DNA of 64,000 nucleotides from Tumebacillus lacus (lineage in GTDB: Bacteria > Bacillota > Bacilli > Tumebacillales > Tumebacillaceae), in NCBI RefSeq assembly GCF_026410385.1, contig NZ_JAPMLT010000001.1:744001-808000 (forward strand), given 5' to 3'. The position numbers and the translations under genes are program-made. Positions 25,828-34,726 of this stretch are shown in pieces. Under the pieces are notes generated by a model. It did not search any database, was not told the DNA's origin, and saw only the letters and a program-made list of their open reading frames with translations. Each line of letters begins with the position of its first letter. Within the stretch, counting starts at the first letter, position 1.

Positions 25828-26031
25828 TTACGCGACATCGTAGCCTGCGTCTTCGATGGCGTCTTTGACTTTTTGCAGGTCGACTTTGGCGGTGTCGTAC
25901 GTCACATCGACGGTGCCCGCTTCCAGGTTGACGGTGACGTCGGACGCACCGACTTCTTTGACTGCCGATTCGATGGCCGCTTTGCAGTGACCGCAGGACA
26001 TGCCTTGTACGTTGAGAGTGGTTTTTTCCAT
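25828..26031 (-). CDS. copZ: Copper chaperone
   Basis: A 67-residue heavy-metal-associated domain protein. The copper site is GMSCGHC (Cys13, Cys16). It carries Cu(I) in the cytoplasm to the CopA pump. ATG 26031 has AAGGAGG upstream; a longer frame exists but starts inside copA. It begins 14 bases after copA and is the last gene of csoR-copA-copZ. Confidence 0.95.
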   Translation of the reverse strand: MEKTTLNVQGMSCGHCKAAIESAVKEVGASDVTVNLEAGTVDVTYDTAKVDLQKVKDAIEDAGYDVA

Positions 26032-26045
26032 GATGAGATGCCTCC

Positions 26046-28220
26046 TTAGATTTTGACTCGCTTCAATCGCAGCGCGTTCAACACGACCGACACCGAAGAG
26101 AACGCCATCGCCGCACCGGCGATCCACGGAGCCAGCAGTCCAAACGCGGCCAACGGAATGCCGAGCACGTTGTAGGCCAACGCCCAGAACAGATTTTGCC
26201 GGATGTTGCGGATCGTCGCCCGCGACAGTTTGATCGCCCGGACCACGCCGTCGAGTTCGCCGCCCAAGAGCGTCACCCCGGCCGTCTCCAGCGCCACATC
26301 CGAGCCGCCGCCGACCGCGATGCCGACGTCTGCCGTCGCCAGGGCGGGCGCGTCGTTGATCCCGTCGCCGACCATCGCCACGATTCTCCCTTCCGACTTA
26401 AACTGCTTCACCGCGTTCGCTTTGTCCTCGGGCAACACTTCCGCCCGCACATCGTCGATCCCGACACGCGCCGCAATCGCCCGTGCCGTGCGCTCGTTGT
26501 CGCCGGTGATCATCACCGTGCGGATGCCCATCGCTTGCAGTTCGGCGATCACGCCTTTCGACGCTTCCTTCACCGTGTCGGCCACCGCGACGATCCCGGA
26601 GACCACGCCGCCCACCGCCACGATCATCGCCGTTTTGCCTTCGTTTTCCAACTGTTCCATCTGTGCTTCGATAGCTCCCGCGTCGATTCCTGCTTCCGCC
26701 ATCAGACGGCGCGTGCCGATCAGCAGCTCCTGACGCTCGACCGTCGCCCGCACACCGCGGCCGGTGATCGCTTCAAACTCGGTCGGTTCCGTCAACACGC
26801 GCTGCTCCCGGCCGGCCGCCACAATCGCCGATGCCAGCGGATGTTCCGAATGTTTCTCAGCAGACGCCGTCAGATGCAGCAGTTCCCCCTCCGACGCGAC
26901 CGCACCGCCTTCCACGAGAATCACATCGGTCACAGACGGCTGCCCTTTCGTGATCGTCCCCGTCTTGTCAAACAGGATCACATTGACCTTTTGTAAGGTT
27001 TCCAGATGTTCGCCGCCTTTAAACAGAATGCCGTTTTCCGCGCCTTTGCCCGTGCCGACCATGATCGAGGTCGGCGTGGCCAGACCGAGTGCGCACGGGC
27101 ACGCGATGACCAGCACAGCGGTCGCATTCATCAGCGCCGTCGTCAGATCGCCCACCACCAGATACGTCACCAGGAACGTCAGCAGCGCGATCCCGACCAC
27201 GATCGGCACAAAGATCCCCGAGATCACATCGGCCATCCGCTGAATCGGCGCTTTCGTGCCTTGCGCCTCTTCCACCACGCGGATGATCTGCGCGAGCATC
27301 GTCGATTTGCCGACCTTTTCCGCCTGAAAGCGCAGCGCGCCGTTTTTGTTGAGGGTCGCGCCGTATACCGGGTCGCCCGCCTTTTTCGACACCGGGATCG
27401 ACTCGCCGGTCAGCATCGACTCATCCACGCTCGACAGCCCATCCACGACGGTACCGTCCACGGGTATCTTCTCGCCCGGTCTGACGAGCACCACATCACC
27501 TATGACCACTTCTTCAATCGGCACGTCAACCTCCACCCCGTCGCGCACCACACGAGCTGTCTTCGCCTGCAGCCCAACCAGCTTTTTGATCGCATCGGAC
27601 GTGCGGCTCTTTGCCATCTGTTCGAACGTCTTGCCGAGCAGAATCAGCGTGATGATGATCGCGCTGGTCTCAAAGTACACGTGATGCCCGCCCTGCAGCA
27701 CCACCCACAGCGAGTAGAAATACGCGGCCGACGTACCGAGTGCGACGAGCACGTCCATATTGGCGCTCTTGTTCCGCAGGGCTTTGTAAGCCCCCGTGTA
27801 AAATCCGGCACCGGCGATGAATTGAATCGGGGTCACCAGCGCGAGTTGCACCCACGGATTCATCAGCACGTCCGGCAAAAACGTCAACCCCACCATCTTC
27901 AACATCGCCAGAACGAACGGCACCGTCAACACCGCCGAAAACACCAGCATCGCCTGTTGCCGATCCCATTTCTTCTCCCCGGCCTCGTTTGCCGGTGCCT
28001 CCTCCACGTATTCCGTCGCTCCGTAGCCGAGCTTGTGCACGCGTTCGATCAGATCGTCCATGCCGACCTTGTCAGCTTCAAAGTTCACCGTCGCCCGCTC
28101 CATCGTCAGGTTGACGTTGGCTTCGACGACGCCGTCCATTTTGTTCAGCACTTTTTCAATGCGGTTCGAGCAAGCGGCACATGTCATGCCGGTCACCTGC
28201 AACGTGACTTTTTCGCTCAT
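26046..28220 (-). CDS. copA: Copper-exporting P1B-type ATPase
   Basis: A 724-residue P-type ATPase. It has one N-terminal metal-binding domain ([10 protein letters not shown]), eight predicted membrane helices, the actuator TGES loop, the transport motif CPC ([12 protein letters not shown]), the phosphorylation site DKTGT and the hinge [10 protein letters not shown]. It pumps Cu(I) out of the cell. Many relatives have two N-terminal HMA domains; this one has a single domain. ATG 28220 has GGGAGGTG six bases upstream. Confidence 0.95.
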   Translation of the reverse strand: MSEKVTLQVTGMTCAACSNRIEKVLNKMDGVVEANVNLTMERATVNFEADKVGMDDLIERVHKLGYGATEYVEEAPANEAGEKKWDRQQAMLVFSAVLTVPFVLAMLKMVGLTFLPDVLMNPWVQLALVTPIQFIAGAGFYTGAYKALRNKSANMDVLVALGTSAAYFYSLWVVLQGGHHVYFETSAIIITLILLGKTFEQMAKSRTSDAIKKLVGLQAKTARVVRDGVEVDVPIEEVVIGDVVLVRPGEKIPVDGTVVDGLSSVDESMLTGESIPVSKKAGDPVYGATLNKNGALRFQAEKVGKSTMLAQIIRVVEEAQGTKAPIQRMADVISGIFVPIVVGIALLTFLVTYLVVGDLTTALMNATAVLVIACPCALGLATPTSIMVGTGKGAENGILFKGGEHLETLQKVNVILFDKTGTITKGQPSVTDVILVEGGAVASEGELLHLTASAEKHSEHPLASAIVAAGREQRVLTEPTEFEAITGRGVRATVERQELLIGTRRLMAEAGIDAGAIEAQMEQLENEGKTAMIVAVGGVVSGIVAVADTVKEASKGVIAELQAMGIRTVMITGDNERTARAIAARVGIDDVRAEVLPEDKANAVKQFKSEGRIVAMVGDGINDAPALATADVGIAVGGGSDVALETAGVTLLGGELDGVVRAIKLSRATIRNIRQNLFWALAYNVLGIPLAAFGLLAPWIAGAAMAFSSVSVVLNALRLKRVKI

Positions 28221-28238
28221 CGCAAACACCTCCCGATC

Positions 28239-28553
28239 TCACTTCGTAAAGATTCGAATGACGTCCATCAATTCTTGAATGTGCTCTTCGCCGCCATCCG
28301 ACTGCACCGCCCGCGACACGCACCCTTTCGTGTGCGCCTCCAGCAGTTTCAGCCCGATCCGGTGCGACCCTGACTTGATCGCTGCCAACTGCACCAAAAT
28401 GTCCACACAGTAGCGGTCCTCGTCGATCATCTTTTGCACGCCCCGGATCTGCCCTTCGATCTTGCGCAGGTCGCGGATCAATGCCGTTTTATCTCGCTCA
28501 GAGAAATGCTCCGGTTGGTGACAGCTCTCGTTGTGTGTTTCGTTGTTTTCCAA
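28239..28553 (-). CDS. csoR: Copper-sensing repressor CsoR
   Basis: A 104-residue CsoR-family repressor. The Cu(I) ligands have the family spacing: Cys49, His74 and Cys78 (C-x24-H-x3-C). A His/Cys-rich N-terminal tail precedes the helical core. The likely start is TTG 28553, because no in-frame ATG precedes the conserved KIEGQIRG region; the leader is very short and its Shine-Dalgarno sequence overlaps an operator. Two CsoR-type operators flank its promoter, so it should repress its own operon and release it when copper binds. Confidence 0.92.
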   Translation of the reverse strand: MENNETHNESCHQPEHFSERDKTALIRDLRKIEGQIRGVQKMIDEDRYCVDILVQLAAIKSGSHRIGLKLLEAHTKGCVSRAVQSDGGEEHIQELMDVIRIFTK

Positions 28554-28559
28554 TTACCA

Positions 28560-28632
28560 TACCCCCCTTGGGTATAAATATATGCCGTTCCTTGCCAATT
28601 GTCAACACAAAATATGATACCCCCTATGGGTA
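28560..28632 (-). promoter_or_regulatory. csoR promoter flanked by two CsoR operators
   Basis: Minus strand TTGACA (28605-28600) and TATATT (28582-28577) are 17 bp apart. A palindrome TACCCCCCTTGGGTA (28560-28574) lies just downstream of the -10. A second, TACCCCCTATGGGTA (28618-28632), lies just upstream of the -35. Both fit the GC-rich CsoR operator form. Confidence 0.75.
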
Positions 28633-28735
28633 CCTTTCATCCATCGTCCGCTCCAGCCGTGTCGGAATTTCACCGACATACTTGATGGTCAGTGCCCGTA
28701 TGTTACCGTACCTGCATCAAAAGGAGGAATGCGTG

Positions 28736-29941
28736 ATGGCACAAAACCCGGCCAACGTTTTTGTCGATCCGGATTCAGCGTCTGTCAATGTCGCCTTTGG
28801 CTCCAACGCAGCCCTGCGAGAAAAGACATTGAGTCAAGGCACCGTCGGCCAATCCTTTGCGATTGATTACAAAGGAAAACTGACCGATCCCGCGATCTAC
28901 GTGATCCAATGCAAGAACAAATCCACCGACACCGGCGCGGAAAAAGGCGACCTCGTGATCACCAAGCTCGACGCAGCCGGAAACCGGATCGGCACCGGCA
29001 TGCACTTGGTGCACGACCACTACACCTCCATCTACCAAGCGAGCGCAGATCCCTTGCGCTATTACGAAGGAGTCAACAAAGACGACCGGTCCTGGGGATT
29101 CGGCCACGGCTCCCAGATCGCCATCGAGTACGCCCCGGACGGCACCTACCTGTGGTGCGACAACGTCTCCGAAGTGCTCGACAAAACCAAGACACCCAAA
29201 GACAACTTGTATGATGTAGCCGGAGACGACCTCGCCCGTTTCCAATACCGCGACGGCACCTTCCATGCTTGGGAAGTGGACGGTTACGGCTGGACGATGA
29301 AACATGAAGTGCTGGCTTCCGTTCCCGGTGTGGATGCCGACCGTTGCACCAACTTCTCCATCTCTTTTGACAACCACTACAAACGGGCAGCCGTCCGCTA
29401 CAAAGACAACTTGCTGGGCGGCCAATATCGTGTTTCCATCTTCAGTTACACGTACAACGCGGACAACATCCCCGTCTTCCAACACCTGAACACGTTCGAT
29501 GCTGCCGCCGTGCCTTGGTATTCGGTCGTCAACGGAACGCCGTCCAAGACATTGAAAGACCTGCCTGCACAAGGATTCACCCTCTTCGGCAATTTCATCT
29601 ACTTCAATTTTGGTTCCGCCTACAATCACGATGAACACTACAGCCCGCAGTCGTACTCAGAAGGCGACACCTACCCGGACGACAAGCCGATCACAAACGT
29701 CGGCAACCACCACGTCGTCCAATACAACTGGTCGACCGGAACCAAGGTCGACTACAACATCTCCGAAGCCGGTCGAACGCTCTCCTACCGCGAACCGGAA
29801 GGCATGCAGATGATCCCGACCACCGACGCCAACGGCAACGTCATCAAACTCCAGCTCTGCTTTGGCTATGCCAGCGGCACCACGGGTGACCGAAAATGGT
29901 CGCTCTACGCCAAAGAGCGCACCGGCATCCCGACGACCTGA
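28736..29941 (+). CDS. Beta-propeller-like protein (P68 RBP/TagC-like)
   Basis: A 401-residue protein without signal peptide or membrane helix. It is rich in aromatic and Asp/Asn/Gly-turn repeats, e.g. GNRIGTGMHLV, RSWGFGHGSQIAIEY and DGTYLWCDNV. The repeated strand-turn pattern and the GHG..I.IEY block suggest the five-bladed propeller of the phage P68 receptor-binding / TagC / helveticin family, but this is by eye. AAGGAGG lies eight bases before ATG 28736. It is a single-gene unit closed by a terminator. The role is unknown. Confidence 0.5.
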   Translation: MAQNPANVFVDPDSASVNVAFGSNAALREKTLSQGTVGQSFAIDYKGKLTDPAIYVIQCKNKSTDTGAEKGDLVITKLDAAGNRIGTGMHLVHDHYTSIYQASADPLRYYEGVNKDDRSWGFGHGSQIAIEYAPDGTYLWCDNVSEVLDKTKTPKDNLYDVAGDDLARFQYRDGTFHAWEVDGYGWTMKHEVLASVPGVDADRCTNFSISFDNHYKRAAVRYKDNLLGGQYRVSIFSYTYNADNIPVFQHLNTFDAAAVPWYSVVNGTPSKTLKDLPAQGFTLFGNFIYFNFGSAYNHDEHYSPQSYSEGDTYPDDKPITNVGNHHVVQYNWSTGTKVDYNISEAGRTLSYREPEGMQMIPTTDANGNVIKLQLCFGYASGTTGDRKWSLYAKERTGIPTT

Positions 29942-29956
29942 TCACGATCTGACCAT

Positions 29957-29993
29957 AAAAAAGAGCCTCGGAGATCTCCGAGGCTCTTTTGCA
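29957..29993. terminator. Bidirectional terminator
   Basis: AAAGAGCCTCGGAGA is followed by its near-perfect complement ending CTCTTTT. It lies between the converging propeller-like and subtilisin genes. Confidence 0.85.
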
Positions 29994-30001
29994 TGTAGTT
30001 C

Positions 30002-31426
30002 TTATTGGCCGGACAGCGCGTTGAAGATGTTCGCTTCGCCTGCGCCGAACAGTTGGTCTTGGCCCACTTTGCCGAGATCGACAGAAGTCTGACGGATCGC
30101 CGCCGCGACTTGTGCCGGGGAGTACTCCGGGTGAGCCGCTTTGATGACCGCTGCGACGCCTGCCACTTTCGGCGATGCCATCGACGTGCCGTGCAACAGC
30201 GCATAGCCGCGCAGGTTGGACGTCACGTTCGGCGCGAGGTAGGTCGGCCAGGTCGACAGCGTTCGGTACAGGAAGTCACGCTTGTTGAGGTAGTTGCCTT
30301 TCGGATCTTGACGGTACAAGGAGTCATAGAGCGGACCGTTGTCGCCGCCCGGTGCCGCCACGTCAATCGGGTTGCCGTAGTTGGAGTAGAACGCGAGCGA
30401 ATCGCTGGACCACTTGTTGGTCGATGACACGGTGATCACGCCCGGGATCTGAGCCGGCACGACGCGGGACGGGCCCTGGATGTCGAGGCCATAGGTGTCT
30501 TTCCAGTACGCCTGCATGTCGTGCAGGTTGCCCAGTTCACGCGAGTCGTTGCCTGCTGCGACGACGACCGTCACGCCTTTGTTGATCGCGTATTGGATCG
30601 CGCGGTTGTAGGCGACCATCGCTGCGGAGTTACCCTTCTCGCCGTAGTTGTGCGCCATCCATCTCCAGCCGCCCAGCGACATGTTGATGACTTCCACGCC
30701 GTCGTTTGCTGCCGCTACAATCGCGTCCGTGATCCAGGATTGCTGCGCACCGCCGCTTGCACCGAATACGCGGTACGCGCGGACTTTCAGGTTCGGACCG
30801 ATGCCCATCACCTTGCCGTTTGCCGCGATGGAGCCGGCAACGTGCGTGCCGTGACCGTTGAAGTCCCAAGCGTCGGTCGTGCCCGGCACGAACGTCTTGG
30901 AACCGGCGAGGTCCGCGTTGGCCCGGAGGTCCGGATGGTTGAAGTCGAGACCGGTATCGATGACGCCGACGACCGTCTCGTGGTTGCCTTTATGGAGATC
31001 GAAGGATTTGAAGTCGTTGGTGACGCGCTTCACATCCCATTGATAGTCATAGTAGTTTTGGGTCGGGTCTTCCCAGTTCGGTTGCGGAATGGAAGTGATC
31101 GGCTTGCCGTCTGCCGGGTTCGGGTCGTTTTCGAGGAAGATTTCCAATTCTTCTTCAGCTGCCGACACGTTCGTATTGGCACGGATGGCCGTCAGGAACG
31201 AGCCATTTGCGGAAGTGGCTTCGACGATCCCGACTTCCGGAATTGCACGGGTGACCACGCCGCCCGCTGCCAAGATCTGCTCTTGATAGTCAGCCGGGAG
31301 ATCGCCTTTGAATGCCAGCAGATAATTTTTCTCTGTGCTCTCTTCCGCTTGCACCCCTTGCACGCCGGCCAGCAACGTAGCCGCCAGCGCTGCGGACATC
31401 GTCAGTGCCACAAACCCTTTTTTCAT
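30002..31426 (-). CDS. Secreted subtilisin-like serine protease
   Basis: A 474-residue S8 peptidase with a signal peptide (1-27, ending VQA). An inhibitor-type propeptide (about 33-100) precedes the catalytic domain. The triad is Asp157 in VVGVIDTG, His192 in GHGTHVAG and Ser415 in HGTSMASP; the oxyanion Asn is 293 in AAGND. It is longer than subtilisin because of inserts around 260 and 300-385. It probably matures by self-cleavage outside the cell. No wall anchor is seen. Confidence 0.93.
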   Translation of the reverse strand: MKKGFVALTMSAALAATLLAGVQGVQAEESTEKNYLLAFKGDLPADYQEQILAAGGVVTRAIPEVGIVEATSANGSFLTAIRANTNVSAAEEELEIFLENDPNPADGKPITSIPQPNWEDPTQNYYDYQWDVKRVTNDFKSFDLHKGNHETVVGVIDTGLDFNHPDLRANADLAGSKTFVPGTTDAWDFNGHGTHVAGSIAANGKVMGIGPNLKVRAYRVFGASGGAQQSWITDAIVAAANDGVEVINMSLGGWRWMAHNYGEKGNSAAMVAYNRAIQYAINKGVTVVVAAGNDSRELGNLHDMQAYWKDTYGLDIQGPSRVVPAQIPGVITVSSTNKWSSDSLAFYSNYGNPIDVAAPGGDNGPLYDSLYRQDPKGNYLNKRDFLYRTLSTWPTYLAPNVTSNLRGYALLHGTSMASPKVAGVAAVIKAAHPEYSPAQVAAAIRQTSVDLGKVGQDQLFGAGEANIFNALSGQ

Positions 31427-31548
31427 TTCTCATTCCCCCAATTTCAATCAGAATAACTGCTCATAGATAAATAGTAATATGTGGAAGACAGGTTCCGCCA
31501 TAGGTAAAAAGTACTATTTTATCAGAAAATTTAGTTTACGTATTGCAT

Positions 31549-31584
31549 AGAAAAACCCGTTCACCACCTACAGGCGAACGGGTC
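31549..31584 (-). terminator. Terminator of oxidase operon
   Basis: On the minus strand GACCCGTTCGCC...GGTGAACGGGTTTTTT forms a stable hairpin with a T-tract, just past the subunit I gene. Confidence 0.8.
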
Positions 31585-31591
31585 AAAGGGA

Positions 31592-33232
31592 CTACCAGGT
31601 TTTCACACCGGGCGATCCCGGCGGGGCATTTTGAATCACATCGTAGATCGGGTACCCGTACGCGATCAGGATCAGGCACAGGGAGATGGTCACCCAGACC
31701 GGCCAGCGTTCCAGCAGGCGCGGGGTCGACGAGATCGTTTCATTCTCGGCGATCGGATACTCAGTCACGCCTTTTTTCGCAAACAGCCAGAGGTACAGCA
31801 CGATGCCGACCATGAGAGCGGCCGCGATGAAGAGGAACACACCGCCGATTGCCATCAATTTTTGATACGAGATCCATTTCAGAGCCTGCACGTGGTCCAG
31901 ATAGGTGGTGAAGGCGGTTCGGCGCGGCACGCCGAGCAGACCCATGAAGTGCATCGAGCCGGACATGATCAGCATGCCGATCGCCCAGGTCAGCGTCTGA
32001 ATGATGCCGAGCGCATTGATTCGCTTGCTCATCTCACGACCGGTCAGCGTCGGGATCAGCCAGTAGGTGATGCCAAAGAAAGTCAGAGTGACAGACGTGC
32101 CGACGGTGAGATGGAAGTGACCGGTGACCCAGATCGTGTTGTGGACGACTTGGTTCATCTGGTTGGACGCGTTGATGATGCCGCCGATGCCAGCCGGGAT
32201 GAAGAACAGCATGCCCAGCATCGGAGCAAAGAAGCGGACGTCTTTCCACGGCAGTTTCGCAAACCAGCCGAACAGCCCTTTCGCGCCCATCGCACGACCG
32301 CGATTTTCAAACACGGCGAACATCGAGAAAGCGGTCATCAGCGATGGCAGCACGACCGCCAGAGTCAGGACGACGTGGACGTATTTCCAAGCCGAAGAGA
32401 TACCCGGGTCCATCAGCTGATGGTGGAACCCGACCGGGATCGAGAACAGGATCAAGAGCACAAACGCGAGGCGAGCCAGCGAGTCGGAGAACACTTTGCC
32501 GCCGATGATCTTCGGCAGCACCGCATACCAAGCCACATACGCAGGCATCAACCAGAAGTACACGAGCGGATGACCGAAGAACCAAAACAGCATCCGGGAG
32601 AGCACGACGTTGATCTTGTCCGTCCAGCCAAACGACCACGGAATCAGTTGCAGCACCACTTCCGCCGCGACACCAAGGGTTGCGATCAGCCACAGCACCA
32701 TCGTGGAGATCGCCATGAAAGCGAACAAGGGAGACAGTTTGCCTTCGTTGTTTTTCCGCCAGTGACGGTAGGAGTGGATCATGCCAAATCCGGCGACCCA
32801 GGAACCGATGATCAAGAGCGCCGCCCCGATGTAGAACCACGGGGTCGCTTTCATCGGTGCATAGAAGGTGTAGAGCACGGCAGCCTCACCGGTGAGGATC
32901 GTCGCCGTCCCCATCGCGGTGCCAAAGAACATCATCGCCCAGCCGATCCAGCCGAGCTTGGTCCCCGTCGGGGTCAGACCGCCCATGGTCTTCGCCATCC
33001 CGGAGAAGAGGAAACCGATGATAAAGAAAGTTGTAAAGACAAGTCCCATCAACACGCCGTGCGCAGTCAAAATATCATAGTAGGTGATAAATTCCGGCAG
33101 CTCGATCATGCCGCCGCGGACCAGACCTTGCAACAGGCCGGCCAGTGCCGCCACCCCGAAGGCGAGGTACGCGACCAGCACGTACGCGAGGCTCAGATCG
33201 GCCGCGCGGTGTTCAATTCCACGATGTATCAT
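31592..33232 (-). CDS. cbaA: Heme-copper oxidase subunit I, ba3/b(o/a)3 type
   Basis: A 546-residue protein with about 13 membrane helices and the heme and CuB histidine regions of subunit I (HGVLMGLVFTTF for a low-spin heme ligand; WFFGHPLVYFWLMPAY for CuB and the YxxxP area; HTIWVTGHFHLTVGT for the heme pair). It reduces O2 to water at the inner membrane and pumps protons. The sequence and the small subunits upstream fit the B-family (ba3) oxidases. It is the third gene of the operon. Confidence 0.9.
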   Translation of the reverse strand: MIHRGIEHRAADLSLAYVLVAYLAFGVAALAGLLQGLVRGGMIELPEFITYYDILTAHGVLMGLVFTTFFIIGFLFSGMAKTMGGLTPTGTKLGWIGWAMMFFGTAMGTATILTGEAAVLYTFYAPMKATPWFYIGAALLIIGSWVAGFGMIHSYRHWRKNNEGKLSPLFAFMAISTMVLWLIATLGVAAEVVLQLIPWSFGWTDKINVVLSRMLFWFFGHPLVYFWLMPAYVAWYAVLPKIIGGKVFSDSLARLAFVLLILFSIPVGFHHQLMDPGISSAWKYVHVVLTLAVVLPSLMTAFSMFAVFENRGRAMGAKGLFGWFAKLPWKDVRFFAPMLGMLFFIPAGIGGIINASNQMNQVVHNTIWVTGHFHLTVGTSVTLTFFGITYWLIPTLTGREMSKRINALGIIQTLTWAIGMLIMSGSMHFMGLLGVPRRTAFTTYLDHVQALKWISYQKLMAIGGVFLFIAAALMVGIVLYLWLFAKKGVTEYPIAENETISSTPRLLERWPVWVTISLCLILIAYGYPIYDVIQNAPPGSPGVKTW

Positions 33233-33248
33233 CTCTCGCTCACATCCT

Positions 33249-33716
33249 TTATTTCACGACGATGTTGGACATCATCATGTGGTGGGCGACCCCGCAGTAC
33301 TCGTTGCACAGGATCAGAAATTCTCCAGCCTGATCAAACGTATGTGTGACAGAATTCACATGGCCGGGCAAAACCATCATGTTGACGTTCGTGCCAGGGA
33401 TGGAAAAGCCGTGCGCCACGTCTTTGCTGGTGACATTAAAATGGACTTTCGCGCCTTTCGGGATCTCGATTTGCGCCGGACCGTAGCCGAACACAAACGC
33501 CGTCATGTTCAGGTCGTACTCGTTGTCGCCGATCTGGACGAGACCCGGTTTGTCAAACGGAGCGGTCTGATCCACTTTGGTCGGATCGACATACGCCATG
33601 TGGCTCGGCGGATGCGAGCCCATCGCGAACGCGTTGACGCCGAGGACCACCAGGAAAGCGATCAAGGCGAGGCCGCCGAGGCTCAGCCAGATTTTTTCGT
33701 ATTTATGAAGATGCAT
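33249..33716 (-). CDS. cbaB: Cytochrome c oxidase subunit II, ba3 type
   Basis: A 155-residue protein with one N-terminal membrane helix (about 11-30) and an external cupredoxin domain. The CuA site is visible in HGFSIPG and ILCNEYCGVAHHMM (two Cys, His, Met). It takes electrons from cytochrome c and passes them to subunit I. It is short like Thermus CbaB and lies 16 bases before subunit I. Confidence 0.92.
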   Translation of the reverse strand: MHLHKYEKIWLSLGGLALIAFLVVLGVNAFAMGSHPPSHMAYVDPTKVDQTAPFDKPGLVQIGDNEYDLNMTAFVFGYGPAQIEIPKGAKVHFNVTSKDVAHGFSIPGTNVNMMVLPGHVNSVTHTFDQAGEFLILCNEYCGVAHHMMMSNIVVK

Positions 33717-33737
33717 GTCAAACTCCCCTCTCTTCCG

Positions 33738-33905
33738 TTACCCGCGGCTCAGATAGAGCCAGAATGCTGCGGCCCATGAACCGACGATCAAGGCTCCCAA
33801 GATCAAGACCGACACGAACGTGCCGCGCAGCGAGCTCTCCTCTTCGGGCGGGTGCGGTTTCGTTTTTGGGGCTGTCTCTTGTTTGGACAACGCCTCTCTT
33901 GCCAT
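33738..33905 (-). CDS. Small oxidase subunit IIa-like protein
   Basis: A 55-residue protein starting ATG 33905, with AGGAGG eight bases upstream. It has a charged, Pro-rich N-terminus (KTKPHPPEEES) and one membrane helix (FVSVLILGALIVGSWAAAFWLYL). Its place as first gene before subunits II and I, its size and its single helix match subunit IIa (CbaD) of ba3 oxidases, which completes the three-subunit complex. Confidence 0.8.
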   Translation of the reverse strand: MAREALSKQETAPKTKPHPPEEESSLRGTFVSVLILGALIVGSWAAAFWLYLSRG

Positions 33906-33943
33906 GATGCGTGCCTCCTATTGTGTGTGGATTTCTTGCTTTC

Positions 33944-34010
33944 AGTATAAAATGGCACTCGGTTGGGAAACATCGGGGGTTTCCCTGATTCGGGTCGGGG
34001 AACTCCCTGA
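33944..34010 (-). promoter_or_regulatory. Oxidase operon promoter with tandem activator-type sites
   Basis: Minus strand -10 TATACT (33949-33944) has a poor -35 (TGTTTC, 33972-33967), 17 bp apart. Directly upstream are two direct repeats, TCAGGGAAACCCCCGA (33988-33973) and TCAGGGAGTTCCCCGA (34010-33995), with a period of 22 bp. Each has an AGGG-N4-CCC core. A weak -35 next to tandem sites suggests activator dependence; the neighbouring NreC-like regulator is the obvious candidate. Confidence 0.5.
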
Positions 34011-34035
34011 ACCGATGCAAAAAGCGGAAAAAAGC

Positions 34036-34068
34036 ACAAAAAAAGACGAGTTCCCCATCGGAACCCGC
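34036..34068 (-). terminator. Terminator after response regulator
   Basis: On the minus strand GGGTTCC pairs with GGAACTC (one G-T), followed by CG and TCTTTTTTT, just past the response-regulator stop. Confidence 0.65.
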
Positions 34069-34069
34069 C

Positions 34070-34726
34070 TCACTCAAAATCGAGCAGCCCTTTTTTCATC
34101 GCATACCGCACCAACTCCGGCCGCGTTTTCATCTGCAATTTCTCCATGATCTTCGCCTTGTGCGTCTCCACCGTCTTGACCGAGACGACGAGCTGTTCGG
34201 CGATCTCCTTGTTGGCGTACCCTTTGGCGATCAGCGTGAGGATCTCCTGCTCCCGGTCGGTCAGCACCGAGTAGCGGTCGGCATCCTCGCCTTTTTGCAC
34301 CCGCTGGAGAAACTCCTGAATCAGTGACTTGGTCGCCGACGGATGCAGATAGGCCGAGCCGCCCGCCACCTGCCGGATCGCTGCGATCAGGTCTTGGTCC
34401 GGTGCGCTTTTCAAGATAAAGCCGGACGCCCCCGCCTGCAGAACGCGAAACAGATACTCCTCATCGTCGTGCATCGTCAGCACCAGCACCTCGATCTCCG
34501 GTGCCGCTTCTTTCAGCCGCGACGTCGCCGACAGTCCGTTCTCCCCCGGCGGCATGCTCAGATCCATCAGCACGAGATCCGGCCGCAACGCCAGCGCCTT
34601 CTCCACCGCTTCCCGGCCGTCGGCCGCCGTGCCGACCACCTCCAGGTCCGCATGAGAGCCGATCAGCATCGACAGCCCCGAGCGGACGATCGCATGATCG
34701 TCCGCGATCAACAGTTTGATCGCCAT
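34070..34726 (-). CDS. NarL/FixJ-family response regulator (NreC-like)
   Basis: A 218-residue regulator. The receiver domain has Asp9-Asp10 and the phosphorylation site Asp55 (LVLMDLSMP). The C-terminal LuxR-type helix-turn-helix is LTDREQEILTLIAKGYANKEIAEQL...KTVETHKAKIMEKL. Its ATG overlaps the stop of the sensor kinase gene by one base, so the two are translationally coupled. It probably controls the adjacent oxidase operon, and possibly others, in response to oxygen. Confidence 0.9.
   Translation of the reverse strand: MAIKLLIADDHAIVRSGLSMLIGSHADLEVVGTAADGREAVEKALALRPDLVLMDLSMPPGENGLSATSRLKEAAPEIEVLVLTMHDDEEYLFRVLQAGASGFILKSAPDQDLIAAIRQVAGGSAYLHPSATKSLIQEFLQRVQKGEDADRYSVLTDREQEILTLIAKGYANKEIAEQLVVSVKTVETHKAKIMEKLQMKTRPELVRYAMKKGLLDFE

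Noticed and set aside
31631-33349. A 572-codon plus-strand frame antisense to the oxidase genes
   Set aside because: The product is His/Arg/Gln/Asp-rich nonsense, while the minus strand encodes conserved oxidase subunits I and II.
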